NCBI RefSeq assembly: GCF_003207825.1
Contig: NZ_NKTY01000023.1
Coordinates: 1 to 51,256, forward strand
Direction of reading: 5' to 3'
Length of the DNA stretch: 51,256 nt
DNA from: Komagataeibacter saccharivorans
GTDB taxonomy: Bacteria > Pseudomonadota > Alphaproteobacteria > Acetobacterales > Acetobacteraceae
Position numbers and translations under genes: made by a program. The notes beneath the pieces were generated by a model. That model was not told the DNA's origin and made no database searches. It saw nothing but the letters and a program-made list of their open reading frames with translations. Below are positions 17,031 to 24,982 of the stretch, in pieces. Every line of letters starts with the position of its first letter. Position 1 is the first letter of the stretch.

Positions 17031-17546
17031 ATGCGTTCCTATGCCTTACTGCTCGTGCTGGCAGGCTGCATGGCGCTGGGTATCGCGTGGTGGAGCGAGC
17101 ATGTTCTGGGCACGGTGCCGTGTGAACTGTGCCTGATGGAACGCTGGCCCTATCGTATCGTGATCGGACTTGGCGTTCTGGCGGCCGTGCTGCCGCGTGG
17201 GGGGGCGCGTCTTGCCCTGTGGCTGTGCGTGCCGGTCCTGTTATCGGGCGGCGTTCTGTCGTTCGTGCATGTAGGGGTCGAGCAGGGATGGTGGATCAGT
17301 CCATTCCCGTCATGCCGCGCCCCGGTTTTTCACGGCGGCACCTTTGCCGAACGTCTGGCCTCCATGCCGCGCCACCCGGCCAAACCGTGCGACGCGGCGA
17401 CTTATCTGGTGCCGGGCCTGCCCCTTTCAATGGCGGCCATGGACGGGATCTATGCCCTGCTTCTGATCCTGCCCGTGCGCCTTGCGCTCCGCCACGGCAA
17501 GGTCAGGGCAATGTTCCGCGACCGCGGCCAAAAAACAATCCAATGA
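17031..17546 (+). CDS. dsbB: Disulfide bond formation protein B
   Basis: A 171-aa inner-membrane protein with four hydrophobic segments. It re-oxidises DsbA and passes electrons to quinone. The two redox cysteine pairs are present: C31/C34 (CELC) in the first periplasmic loop, and C95/C120 in the second (PSCRAP, KPCDAATY). It follows otsA by 6 bp on the same strand. Its last 44 bp overlap, in antisense, the small DUF1328 gene on the other strand. Confidence 0.93.
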   Translation: MRSYALLLVLAGCMALGIAWWSEHVLGTVPCELCLMERWPYRIVIGLGVLAAVLPRGGARLALWLCVPVLLSGGVLSFVHVGVEQGWWISPFPSCRAPVFHGGTFAERLASMPRHPAKPCDAATYLVPGLPLSMAAMDGIYALLLILPVRLALRHGKVRAMFRDRGQKTIQ

Positions 17547-17679
17547 TGAACAGCACGATGAAGATGAAGAACAGCACCTTGCCGAAATAGGCAAAGGTGT
17601 CTGAAATGCCACCGAAGCCAAAAACCGCGGCGATCAGGGCCAGGACAAGGAATGTGATGGTCCAGCGTAGCAGGTCCAT
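17503..17679 (-). CDS. DUF1328 small membrane protein
   Basis: A 58-aa protein read on the minus strand from the ATG at 17679 to the TGA at 17503. It starts MDLLRWTITFLVLALIA, continues AAVFGFGGISDTFAYFGKV, and ends in a second hydrophobic helix followed by GLFFGRGRG. This is the typical DUF1328/YtjA pattern: two transmembrane helices with a glycine-rich turn and a short basic tail. The function is unknown; relatives are small inner-membrane proteins often linked to stress. The gene is convergent with dsbB and shares 44 bp with its 3' end. Length and motif match are good. Confidence 0.9.
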   Translation of the reverse strand: MDLLRWTITFLVLALIAAVFGFGGISDTFAYFGKVLFFIFIVLFIIGLFFGRGRGTLP

Positions 17680-17804
17680 GATTCGGTTCCTTCCGTTCGT
17701 TGTTTGACAGACGCGGCAATGGAATCCGCCCTATAACAATGCGCCAGAGGGCGGGCGGTTCATCGGAACACATGATTTTGGCCAGGCCGGGTGGGAAGCA
17801 GGAT

Positions 17805-19865
17805 ATGACAGCAGGCAGTACGACAAGCGGATTTTACAATCTGTACCAGCATGGTTTCGCCCGCGTGGCGGCCTGTACGCTGCCTGTTGTGCTGGCCGAT
17901 CCGATGGAAAATGCCCGCCGCACGTATGATGGTATCCGTGCCTGCCATGATGCGGGCGCTGTGGTGGCGGTGTTTCCCGAGCTGGGCCTGTCGGGCTACG
18001 CGATCGAGGATCTGCGGCAGCAGGACGTCCTGCTTGACCGGGTGAATGACGCCCTGGTCTGGCTTGCGCGGCAGACGGCGGGGTTACGGCCACTGGTGCT
18101 GGTGGGCGCGCCGGTGGTGTGGCGCGATGCGCTGTATAACTGCGCCGTCGCCCTGCATGATGGCCGTATTGTCGGCATCATCCCGAAATCCTACCTGCCC
18201 AATTACCGTGAGTTTTATGAAGCCCGGCAGTTCACCGCCGGGGCCGGGCTGCGCGACGGTCATATTCTTCTCGACGGTTCTGACGTGCCTTTTGGCACAG
18301 ACCTGCTGTTCGATGTGCAGGGCGTGCCGGGACTGGTGGTCGCCGCTGAAATCTGTGAGGACATGTGGGTGCCGCAGCCGCCGGGCATCCATGCGGCCCT
18401 GGCCGGTGCGTCGGTCATTGCGAACCTGTCCGCCAGCAACATCACGGTTGGCAAGGCGCGTACGCGCACCCTGCTGTGCCAGTCCCATTCGGCGCGATGT
18501 GTCTGTGCCTATGTCTATGCTGCCGCGGGCGAGGGGGAATCGACCACCGATGTCGCATGGGACGGTCAGGCATCGATTTTTGAAAATGGCACGATACTGG
18601 CCGAAAGCGCGCGCTTTCCTTCCGGTCTGGTGACATTGCTGGCGGATATCGATCTGGACCTGCTGCGGCAGGAACGCCTGCGCATGGGCACGTTCGCCAA
18701 TAACCGTGCCCAGACCATCACGCAGGAATGGCGTCGTATCGCCCTGTCCGTCACGCCACCTGCCGGGGATATCGGCCTGCGTCGCGCCATTCCCCGTTTT
18801 CCCTTCGTGCCAAGCGATCCGGCGCTGCTGGATCAGGACTGTTACGAAGCTTTCACCATACAGGTGACGGCGCTGAAGCGACGGTTGCAGGCTTCGGGTG
18901 CGAAAACGCTGGTGATCGGGGTATCGGGCGGACTGGATTCGACGCATGCCCTGCTGGTGGCCGTGCGGGCGGCGGATGAAAGCGGACTGGGGCGGCAGGC
19001 AGTGCGGGGCTACACCATGCCGGGTTTCGGTACTACCGACGGCACGCGCGGCAATGCCCATGAACTTATGGCGGCACTGGGTGTGCAGGCGCAGGAGATA
19101 GACATCCGCCCCGCCGCACGCCTCATGCTGGAACAGATGGGTCATCCGTTTGCACAGGACCTGCCGATCTATGATGTCACGTTTGAAAACGTGCAGGCCG
19201 GGCTGCGCACGGATTACCTGTTCCGTCTGGCCAACCAGACGGGTGGAATCGTGATTGGCACGGGGGACCTGTCCGAACTGGCGCTGGGATGGTGTACTTA
19301 TGGCGTGGGCGACCAGATGGCGCATTACAACGTCAATTCCGGCCTGCCCAAAACCCTGATCCAGCACCTGATCCGTTGGGTCATGGCGAACGGGCAGGAA
19401 GATGCCCGCACCCGCACGGTGCTGGAGGCGATCCTGTCGACCGAAATTTCGCCCGAACTGGTGCCCGCATCGCCCGGACAGGCCGTGCAGAGCACCGAAG
19501 CGCTGATCGGCCCTTACGCATTGCAGGATTTCACCCTGTTCCATGTGCTGCGTTATGGTTTCCGTCCCTCCCGTATCGCATTCATGGCCCTGCATGCATG
19601 GGGAAATGCGCAGGCGGGCGAGTGGCCCCCCGGTTTTCCGCCGGACAGCAGGCAGGCGTATACACTGGCTGAAATCCGGCACTGGCTGGGTGTTTTCCTG
19701 CGCCGCTTCTTCGGGTTCAGCCAGTTCAAGCGTTCGGCCATGCCCAACGGGCCAAAGGTGGTGGCAGGGGGCGCGCTGTCGCCCCGTGGTGACTGGCGCG
19801 CGCCGTCGGACGGCAATGCCCGCATCTGGCTGGAGGAACTCGAACACCGCGTGCCATTAAACTGA
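17805..19865 (+). CDS. nadE: Glutamine-dependent NAD+ synthetase
   Basis: A 686-aa two-domain enzyme started at the ATG at 17805 (the frame is open 35 codons further, without family resemblance). The N-terminal nitrilase-like glutaminase domain has the triad E59 (FPELGLSGYA), K128 (IPKSYLPNY) and C184 (AEICEDMW). The C-terminal synthetase domain has the ATP-binding P-loop VSGGLDSTHAL. It makes NAD+ from deamido-NAD+ with glutamine as the nitrogen source. The length fits the long form known from Mycobacterium tuberculosis. nadD, an earlier step, lies at 44309 in the same window but is not linked to it. Confidence 0.96.
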   Translation: MTAGSTTSGFYNLYQHGFARVAACTLPVVLADPMENARRTYDGIRACHDAGAVVAVFPELGLSGYAIEDLRQQDVLLDRVNDALVWLARQTAGLRPLVLVGAPVVWRDALYNCAVALHDGRIVGIIPKSYLPNYREFYEARQFTAGAGLRDGHILLDGSDVPFGTDLLFDVQGVPGLVVAAEICEDMWVPQPPGIHAALAGASVIANLSASNITVGKARTRTLLCQSHSARCVCAYVYAAAGEGESTTDVAWDGQASIFENGTILAESARFPSGLVTLLADIDLDLLRQERLRMGTFANNRAQTITQEWRRIALSVTPPAGDIGLRRAIPRFPFVPSDPALLDQDCYEAFTIQVTALKRRLQASGAKTLVIGVSGGLDSTHALLVAVRAADESGLGRQAVRGYTMPGFGTTDGTRGNAHELMAALGVQAQEIDIRPAARLMLEQMGHPFAQDLPIYDVTFENVQAGLRTDYLFRLANQTGGIVIGTGDLSELALGWCTYGVGDQMAHYNVNSGLPKTLIQHLIRWVMANGQEDARTRTVLEAILSTEISPELVPASPGQAVQSTEALIGPYALQDFTLFHVLRYGFRPSRIAFMALHAWGNAQAGEWPPGFPPDSRQAYTLAEIRHWLGVFLRRFFGFSQFKRSAMPNGPKVVAGGALSPRGDWRAPSDGNARIWLEELEHRVPLN

Positions 19866-19929
19866 ACCAATCCGCTCCGGATTCTGAATTTCTTAACTGA
19901 TCAAGACTATATCGGTCCTGAATGAAGCC

Positions 19930-20007
19930 TGTTCCGCTCCCGTCATGGCAGCGGAACAACGGATCATCTGCGGCAGGGGATGCAGGCACGCCCTTTCCCG
20001 CAGGGCG
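19930..20007 (+). promoter_or_regulatory. Two hairpins in the leader of the RTX-like gene
   Basis: A perfect 9-bp stem, TGTTCCGCT / AGCGGAACA (19930-19938, 19950-19958) with an 11-nt loop, is followed by a second stem, CGCCCT / AGGGCG (19989-19994, 20002-20007). The second ends 18 nt before the ATG at 20026. Neither is followed by a T run, so they look like 5' leader structure rather than terminators. The first could still end the nadE transcript. Confidence 0.35.
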
Positions 20008-20025
20008 TGAAAAGGACCGGAATTC

Positions 20026-21465
20026 ATGGGTGATGTGACCGTAACCGGCGCAACCGGACTGTTGCTGGGAATCAATCAGGACAGCGGTGCGCTCATACAG
20101 GGGCTGCAGCAGGTCGGCGAGCAGCAGGCACTGCGTGCGCTCAGCCAGCTTACGCTTGGCACCAATGCTTTTGGCGCGGATATCGCAACCGTGGCGGGGG
20201 GCGCCACGACAACCCAGCAGACCGGACGCGTTACAGGCGTGGAGGACATCGATCAGACCCTGCGCAGCAACGCCGGGACTGCGGGCGTGCAGGATGTCAC
20301 CAGTGGCGGAACATATGCCATCGACAGCACTGCTTCCCTTGTCGATATCGGCAGCACCACCACGACCCCGCTGGATCAGGATATCGGTCTGCAGGGCAGC
20401 AGCACGTCATCGTCCGTCAATGTCATGGACGGCGATCTTGGCACCGTGGAGTACAATGCCGGACCGGGGCAGGTAAATTATGACGCCGCCGGGGGCAATA
20501 GCGCCGTGGTCAGTGGCGCGGGGCAGGATACCGTCCATACGATGGGCGGATCGGATACGGTCTATGGCTATGCGGGCACGCCTACGGTTACGGGAAACTG
20601 GTCCATGCCGGGGTCATCGACAACGCTGTTCAGCGGCGGGGTATCGACCGTTGAGGTCATTGATGGCGTGGTCGTGCAGAATACCGGTAACGACACCATC
20701 AATGCCTATGATGACGGCGGCTTTTTTGAAGACGAATATACGGACCAGACCATCAATACCGTGCAGGGCGGACAGGATGACGTCATCAACGGCCATGGCA
20801 GCCTTGTGCTTGATACGGTCAGTGGCAGTTCGATTGTGGCGGATGGCAGCCTGTCCATCACGGGGGGCAGCAGCGATACGATTTCCGCCAGTCAGACGAC
20901 GCAGATTGATGGTCTCGACAACAGCACCATTCAGGTCAGCGTACCGGGAACCCTGACCTTCATTGATGGCAGCAGCGGCATTTCAGATACCGTGACCGGA
21001 AGCAACGCCACCATTTTTGGTGCGGCTGGCCTGGATCTTACCGCTGGCACCACCCGCAGCATGACCTACCACGCCGCCGGCGGGAACGAGACACTGGATG
21101 GCGGCCTGTCGGGGGGGACGCTGTACGCAATGGGTGGCACGGGTAATGACACGCTGATCGGCGGCAATGGCCAGAATATCCTTCAGGCCGGATCGGGCAA
21201 TGATCTGCTCAAGGCAGGGAGCGGGACGACGGAATTCGATTTTATCCACGGTCAGGACGGGGGCCACGACATTATCCAGGATTTTGGAAAGTCGGCTGCC
21301 AATATCGTCAAACTGTCAGGTTTTGACGCGACTCCGGCGTCGATACAGTCGATGCTGGATAACGCCACCATTGCGGGCGGCAGCACGACTGTCAGCCTTG
21401 GCGACAAGACCCAGATTACCTTTGTCGGTGTAACCGATCTCAAGGTCCAGAATTTCAAAAGCTGA
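20026..21465 (+). CDS. RTX-like repeat protein, probable type I secretion substrate
   Basis: A 479-aa, very acidic, Gly/Thr/Ser/Asn/Asp-rich protein with no signal peptide and no lysine-rich regions. Near the C-terminus (~366-402) are RTX-type calcium-binding nonapeptide repeats: GGTGNDTLIGGNG, then AGSGNDLLKAG. These are followed by FDFIHGQDGGHDIIQDF, the usual transition into the serralysin-like secretion region, and a short non-polar end. The middle is a long beta-solenoid-like stretch of degenerate repeats (GGSDTVYGYAG, GGQDDVINGHG). Such proteins are exported unprocessed by an ABC/MFP/TolC channel and act as adhesins or surface proteins. No catalytic domain is visible and no secretion genes are nearby. 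Confidence 0.82.
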   Translation: MGDVTVTGATGLLLGINQDSGALIQGLQQVGEQQALRALSQLTLGTNAFGADIATVAGGATTTQQTGRVTGVEDIDQTLRSNAGTAGVQDVTSGGTYAIDSTASLVDIGSTTTTPLDQDIGLQGSSTSSSVNVMDGDLGTVEYNAGPGQVNYDAAGGNSAVVSGAGQDTVHTMGGSDTVYGYAGTPTVTGNWSMPGSSTTLFSGGVSTVEVIDGVVVQNTGNDTINAYDDGGFFEDEYTDQTINTVQGGQDDVINGHGSLVLDTVSGSSIVADGSLSITGGSSDTISASQTTQIDGLDNSTIQVSVPGTLTFIDGSSGISDTVTGSNATIFGAAGLDLTAGTTRSMTYHAAGGNETLDGGLSGGTLYAMGGTGNDTLIGGNGQNILQAGSGNDLLKAGSGTTEFDFIHGQDGGHDIIQDFGKSAANIVKLSGFDATPASIQSMLDNATIAGGSTTVSLGDKTQITFVGVTDLKVQNFKS

Positions 21466-21493
21466 CCGGCCGACATATCCCTGCGCCGCAAAC

Positions 21494-21523
21494 GGTGCCG
21501 CCCCGTAATGACGGGGTGGTGCC
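21494..21523 (+). terminator. Hairpin terminator of the RTX-like gene
   Basis: A 13-bp stem including three G-T pairs (arms 21494-21506 and 21511-21523; core CCCCGT / ACGGGG) with loop AATG, starting 28 bp after the stop. It is followed by TATTCTCT, a weak T tract. Confidence 0.5.
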
Positions 21524-21818
21524 TATTCTCTGGTGCAGGCCCGGTTTAACGCCGGTTAAATGATTCGGTTACGTTATAAAACTTTCGTTATCCGATAGAT
21601 TCCCTTATATGACTGCGAAATATGGGACGGATGCGGTTCTTGCTGATCTGATCAAGATAAATTTTCATGTGATAACAAAAAATTGCTGGCCTAACCCCTG
21701 TCATCAGGTTACAAGCCGCGACCGTCCAGCCCCGGTGGGTGGTTATGTCCAATCAATTCCATGCGGGCGCAAATATTGACGCAATCAATTTTTAGCCAGG
21801 AAGGAGCGCGCTGTTCCG
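21524..21818. promoter_or_regulatory. Upstream region of the HU gene
   Basis: An AT-rich 295-bp stretch. It holds a palindrome TTTAAC-GCCG-GTTAAA at 21545-21560 and several TTAT/TATAA boxes between 21570 and 21620 that could be promoter elements. A purine-rich ribosome binding site (AGGAAGGAG) lies ahead of the ATG at 21819. I see no RNA gene in it. Confidence 0.35.
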
Positions 21819-22088
21819 ATGAGTAAGGCCTTTATTGCCGCTGTTATACAGGATTCAATCGATTGCACCGGCGTTGCGGCCAACCAGGCGGCCTCTGACC
21901 TGATTGCAGCGATTGTCAAGGAACTCAAGCGGGAAGGGGGCTTTACCCTACCGTCTTTCGGAACATTTACCGTCAAGAAGACCAAGGCGCGCAAGGCGCT
22001 CAACCCCCGCACGGGCGAAGCGGTCAAGGTCAAGGCGGGCAAGACCGTACGCTTCAAGGCCAGCCCGAACCTTAAAAAGGCGGTCTGA
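21819..22088 (+). CDS. HU family DNA-binding protein
   Basis: An 89-aa histone-like protein that bends and compacts DNA as a dimer. The signature GGFTLPSFGTFTVKKTKARKALNPRTGE covers the two beta strands and the arm with the intercalating proline (LNPRTGE). The C-terminal VKVKAGKTVRFKASPNLKKAV is also typical. The N-terminal helix (MSKAFIAAVIQDSIDCTGVA) is less canonical than in HU-beta and has a cysteine. It has a strong ribosome binding site and a strong hairpin after it, consistent with a highly expressed single gene. Confidence 0.95.
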   Translation: MSKAFIAAVIQDSIDCTGVAANQAASDLIAAIVKELKREGGFTLPSFGTFTVKKTKARKALNPRTGEAVKVKAGKTVRFKASPNLKKAV

Positions 22089-22095
22089 TACCAGC

Positions 22096-22131
22096 CCGTC
22101 CCGGCCACATGCCATGATGGGGCCGGGACGG
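22096..22131. terminator. Hairpin between convergent HU and lutC genes
   Basis: A perfect 11-bp stem, CCGTCCCGGCC / GGCCGGGACGG (22096-22106, 22121-22131), with a 14-nt loop, 7 bp after the HU stop and 14 bp before the lutC stop on the other strand. It lacks a clear T run but is placed to act as a bidirectional terminator. Confidence 0.55.
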
Positions 22132-22145
22132 ATTGCGGGTTGCTG

Positions 22146-22730
22146 TCAGGTAAACCAGACGGAAAGCGTGCGCACGCCCTGTGCGCCACGGATCAGCACG
22201 CCCTGAATATCCGCCGTGGCGGACGGGCCGCTCATCAGCACGCCATAATTGGCGGACCGGAATTCCGGCTGCTTCTGATACGCAGTATGCATGTTGGCCG
22301 TAATCGCATCGGCTGACAGCACCACCACGATATGCTGCCCCAGATGGGCAAAGGAATTGATCGGAAGCTGGGCTTCGCTCAGGAAGATCGATCCCATTTC
22401 CGCAATGCCGAAGGCTGCGCGCACCACGGTCACGTCTATCGTCGCGGCATCCTGCGGGGTCTTGATCCGCTCGACCGGCAGCGTCCCCCTGGCCTCCGGC
22501 ACGTTGGAACAGATCACCTTCGCATCCGGGTGGCGGCGCAGGATGGCTTCGTCCAGCGTTTCACCCTCCACCGGTTCCAGTACGTCACCGCCCAGTATCT
22601 TCAGGCTGGTGATGAAACGCTCGCGGCTGGCATCTAGGTCGCCCAGTGTCGCAACGGGCGGCAGGGGATGGTTTTCCGGCGTGGGGCGATTGTTCCGCAG
22701 GGCCTGCAGGATTTCATCGCGTGCGCTCAT
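22146..22730 (-). CDS. lutC: Lactate utilisation protein C
   Basis: A 194-aa LutC/YkgG family protein (DUF162 fold). Recognisable features are the N-terminal SARDEILQALRNN, the central VRAAFGIAEMGSIFL, the block HLGQHIVVVLS, and the C-terminal ATADIQGVLIRGAQGVRTLSV. LutABC together oxidise L-lactate to pyruvate, with electrons passed through iron-sulfur clusters. LutC is the last gene, its start overlapping the lutB stop by 4 bp. It is cytoplasmic and has no cofactor motif of its own. Confidence 0.95.
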   Translation of the reverse strand: MSARDEILQALRNNRPTPENHPLPPVATLGDLDASRERFITSLKILGGDVLEPVEGETLDEAILRRHPDAKVICSNVPEARGTLPVERIKTPQDAATIDVTVVRAAFGIAEMGSIFLSEAQLPINSFAHLGQHIVVVLSADAITANMHTAYQKQPEFRSANYGVLMSGPSATADIQGVLIRGAQGVRTLSVWFT

Positions 22731-24136
22731 TTTGCGGTCTCCGCTGCGTCAGTCTGGCCGGGTGCGCGGTTTTTCTTGTACCAGTCATGGAAGGTCTGCT
22801 TGACCGGATGGGGGTTTTCGCGGTGCTTGCCCCACGGGTTCAGCCAGTTATACAGCACGAAGCGCGGCATGCTGGCCAGCGAGACCTCGGTCATCTTGAT
22901 GGCGGCGCGATACATCTTGGGCTGCCCCATGAGCTTGCCCGCCATGTGCATGATCTCGCGCTTGACGAAGGGCATTTCATGGTGCTGCACCAGCACGCGA
23001 CGCCATTTGTAAAGCTGTTCGTGGATGTTGATCTTGACCGGGCAGACATTGGTGCAGCTTCCGTTCAGCGTCGAGGCATAGGGAAGCGTGCTGTATTTGC
23101 GCTCGTTGAAGGTGGGATCGATGATCGCGCCGATCGGGCCGGAATAGACCGCGCCATAGGACAGCCCGCCAGACCGGCGGTAAACCGGACAGGTATTCAT
23201 GCACGCGCCACAGCGGATGCATTTGAGCGATGTCCAGAAATCTTCCATGCCAAGGCGGGCGGAACGGCCATTATCCACCAGCACCACATGCATCTCGCCG
23301 CCCTTCTGCGGGCCACGGAAATGGGTGGTGTACTGTGTGATGGGCGATCCCAGCGCACTGCGTGACAGCAGGCGGATGAAAATGCCCAGATCGGCCATGC
23401 GCGGCACAAGGCGTTCGATGCCGATGGTGGCGATATGCAGGTTGGGCACTGTCGCACTCAGGTCGGCATTGCCTTCATTGGTGCAGACAACGAACGTGCC
23501 GGTTTCCGCCACCACGAAATTGCCGCCCGTCATGCCTGCATCGGCGTGCAGGATCACCGGCCGCGCGGCCTGACGCTGCGCTTCGGCCAGCAGGTGCGGG
23601 TCACGGATATCGGGATCGGTGTGGTAGTCCTTGGCGAATATCTTCGCCACGTCCGATGTCAGCTTGTGAACGGCCGGGACCACGATATGGCTGGGCAACT
23701 GGTCATCAAGCTGCTGGATGCGTTCGCCCAGATCCGTTTCGGTCACGGTAACGCCCTGTTTTGCAAGATAGGGCCGCATGTCACACTCCTCGGTGACCAT
23801 GGACTTGCTCTTGATCAGGTTGCGCGCGTTATGGGCCTTGAGGATTTCACCCACGATGCGGTTATGTTCCGCCCCGTCGCGCGCCCAGTGGACGTGGATG
23901 CCGTTCTTCTTCGCGTTTTCCTCGAACTGTTCAAGATATTCGGGCAGGCGCGAGAGCGTGTGTTCCTTGATGCGCGATGCCTCCTCGCGCAGTTCCTGCC
24001 ATTCCGGCAGGATGTGCATCTGCGCGTCACGCTTCTGGCGCATGTCCCACAGGCGTTCGTCATGGAACTGGAGATGGGGCGCATCTTCCAGAAAATGCGC
24101 GGCGGCCTTTGCGTGATTGACCGGTCTGTTGCTCAT
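22727..24136 (-). CDS. lutB: Iron-sulfur lactate oxidation protein B
   Basis: A 469-aa protein of the LutB/YkgF type. The N-terminal two thirds are the LutB/DUF162-like domain (WARDGAEHNRIVGEIL ... KSKSMVTEECDMRPYL). The C-terminal third is ferredoxin-like, with CIRCGACMNTCPVYRR (~305-320) and CTNVCPVKINIHEQL (~362-376), giving two [4Fe-4S] clusters. It passes electrons from lactate within the LutABC complex. Overlaps of 4 bp with lutA upstream and lutC downstream show a tightly coupled operon. Confidence 0.96.
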   Translation of the reverse strand: MSNRPVNHAKAAAHFLEDAPHLQFHDERLWDMRQKRDAQMHILPEWQELREEASRIKEHTLSRLPEYLEQFEENAKKNGIHVHWARDGAEHNRIVGEILKAHNARNLIKSKSMVTEECDMRPYLAKQGVTVTETDLGERIQQLDDQLPSHIVVPAVHKLTSDVAKIFAKDYHTDPDIRDPHLLAEAQRQAARPVILHADAGMTGGNFVVAETGTFVVCTNEGNADLSATVPNLHIATIGIERLVPRMADLGIFIRLLSRSALGSPITQYTTHFRGPQKGGEMHVVLVDNGRSARLGMEDFWTSLKCIRCGACMNTCPVYRRSGGLSYGAVYSGPIGAIIDPTFNERKYSTLPYASTLNGSCTNVCPVKINIHEQLYKWRRVLVQHHEMPFVKREIMHMAGKLMGQPKMYRAAIKMTEVSLASMPRFVLYNWLNPWGKHRENPHPVKQTFHDWYKKNRAPGQTDAAETAK

Positions 24137-24876
24137 TCTGCTGCTCCGTTAAGGATCTGCGCGATATGAATGAAGCGGATGGGAACGCCCGCGCGTTCGG
24201 CACAGCCCTGCTGGTGCATCGTGCACGACGAATCGGCGGAGACGATGTATTCCGCCCCGGCCTGATGATGGTCGCGTACCTTGTCCACGCCCATGCGGGC
24301 GGACACGGCTTCTTCCGTAACCGAGAAGGTGCCGCCGAAGCCGCAGCATTCATCAGGCCGTTTCGGGGTAACGAAGCGGATGCCCCGGACTTTTTTCAGC
24401 AGGTCCATCGGCTTTGAGAACGGCTTTTCCCCCAGTTCGGACATGCTGGCGGTGCGCAGGGCGCGCAGCGTGCCGCAACTGTTATGCAGTCCGACGGTGT
24501 GATTGAACTCCGCCCATGGGAAGGCGTCCACCTTCAGCACGTCATGCAGGAATTCCACCAGTTCGAAGGTGTTTTCACGCACATGGCGGACTTCGTCGGT
24601 CTGGGGAATCGCATCGAAATTGTCGCGCACATGATGTGTGCAGCTTCCCGAAGGCATGACGATCTTGTCGAAGCGCGCGAAGTTGCGCACGAACAGCGCT
24701 TCCGCCGCCGCAGCGTCCGAATTGCAGCCTGAATTGCCCATCGGCTGGCCACAGCAGGTCTGGTCCAGCGGATATTCAACATCCAGCCCCAGTTTCTCCA
24801 GCAGTTCCAGCGTGGCGATTCCCGCCTCGGGGTAGAACGCGTCGATATAACATGGAATGAACAGGCCAATCTTCAT
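24133..24876 (-). CDS. lutA: Iron-sulfur lactate oxidation protein A
   Basis: A 247-aa protein started at the ATG at 24876 (MKIGLFIPCYIDAF); an upstream in-frame start is less likely. It carries two cysteine-rich CCG domains, CCGQPMGNSGC (~40-50) and CCGFGGTFSV (~177-186), as in heterodisulfide-reductase and glycolate-oxidase iron-sulfur subunits. It is the first gene of lutABC, transcribed divergently from the LysR gene, which is the obvious candidate regulator. Lactate use fits the metabolism of acetic acid bacteria. Confidence 0.95.
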   Translation of the reverse strand: MKIGLFIPCYIDAFYPEAGIATLELLEKLGLDVEYPLDQTCCGQPMGNSGCNSDAAAAEALFVRNFARFDKIVMPSGSCTHHVRDNFDAIPQTDEVRHVRENTFELVEFLHDVLKVDAFPWAEFNHTVGLHNSCGTLRALRTASMSELGEKPFSKPMDLLKKVRGIRFVTPKRPDECCGFGGTFSVTEEAVSARMGVDKVRDHHQAGAEYIVSADSSCTMHQQGCAERAGVPIRFIHIAQILNGAAE

Positions 24877-24958
24877 TACGGGATACTCATCCTCAGCACG
24901 ATTGGCGCGAAACGTGGCGCATGGCATGTTATTTCGTCAAATATATATTGAAGGCCCT

Positions 24959-24981
24959 TTCCATATATAATTTATATGGAA
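24959..24981. promoter_or_regulatory. 23-bp inverted repeat between lutABC and the LysR gene
   Basis: A perfect palindrome with 9-bp arms TTCCATATA / TATATGGAA and a 5-nt AT spacer. It ends one base before the LysR ATG (24983) and lies ~80 bp ahead of lutA. This is where an autoregulatory LysR operator is expected. If transcribed it would also fold over the LysR ribosome binding site. Confidence 0.55.
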
Positions 24982-24982
24982 T

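Noticed and set aside
18084-19847. 587-codon minus-strand open frame opposite nadE
   Set aside because: Antisense shadow; nadE has all catalytic motifs and the opposite frame has no recognisable domain.
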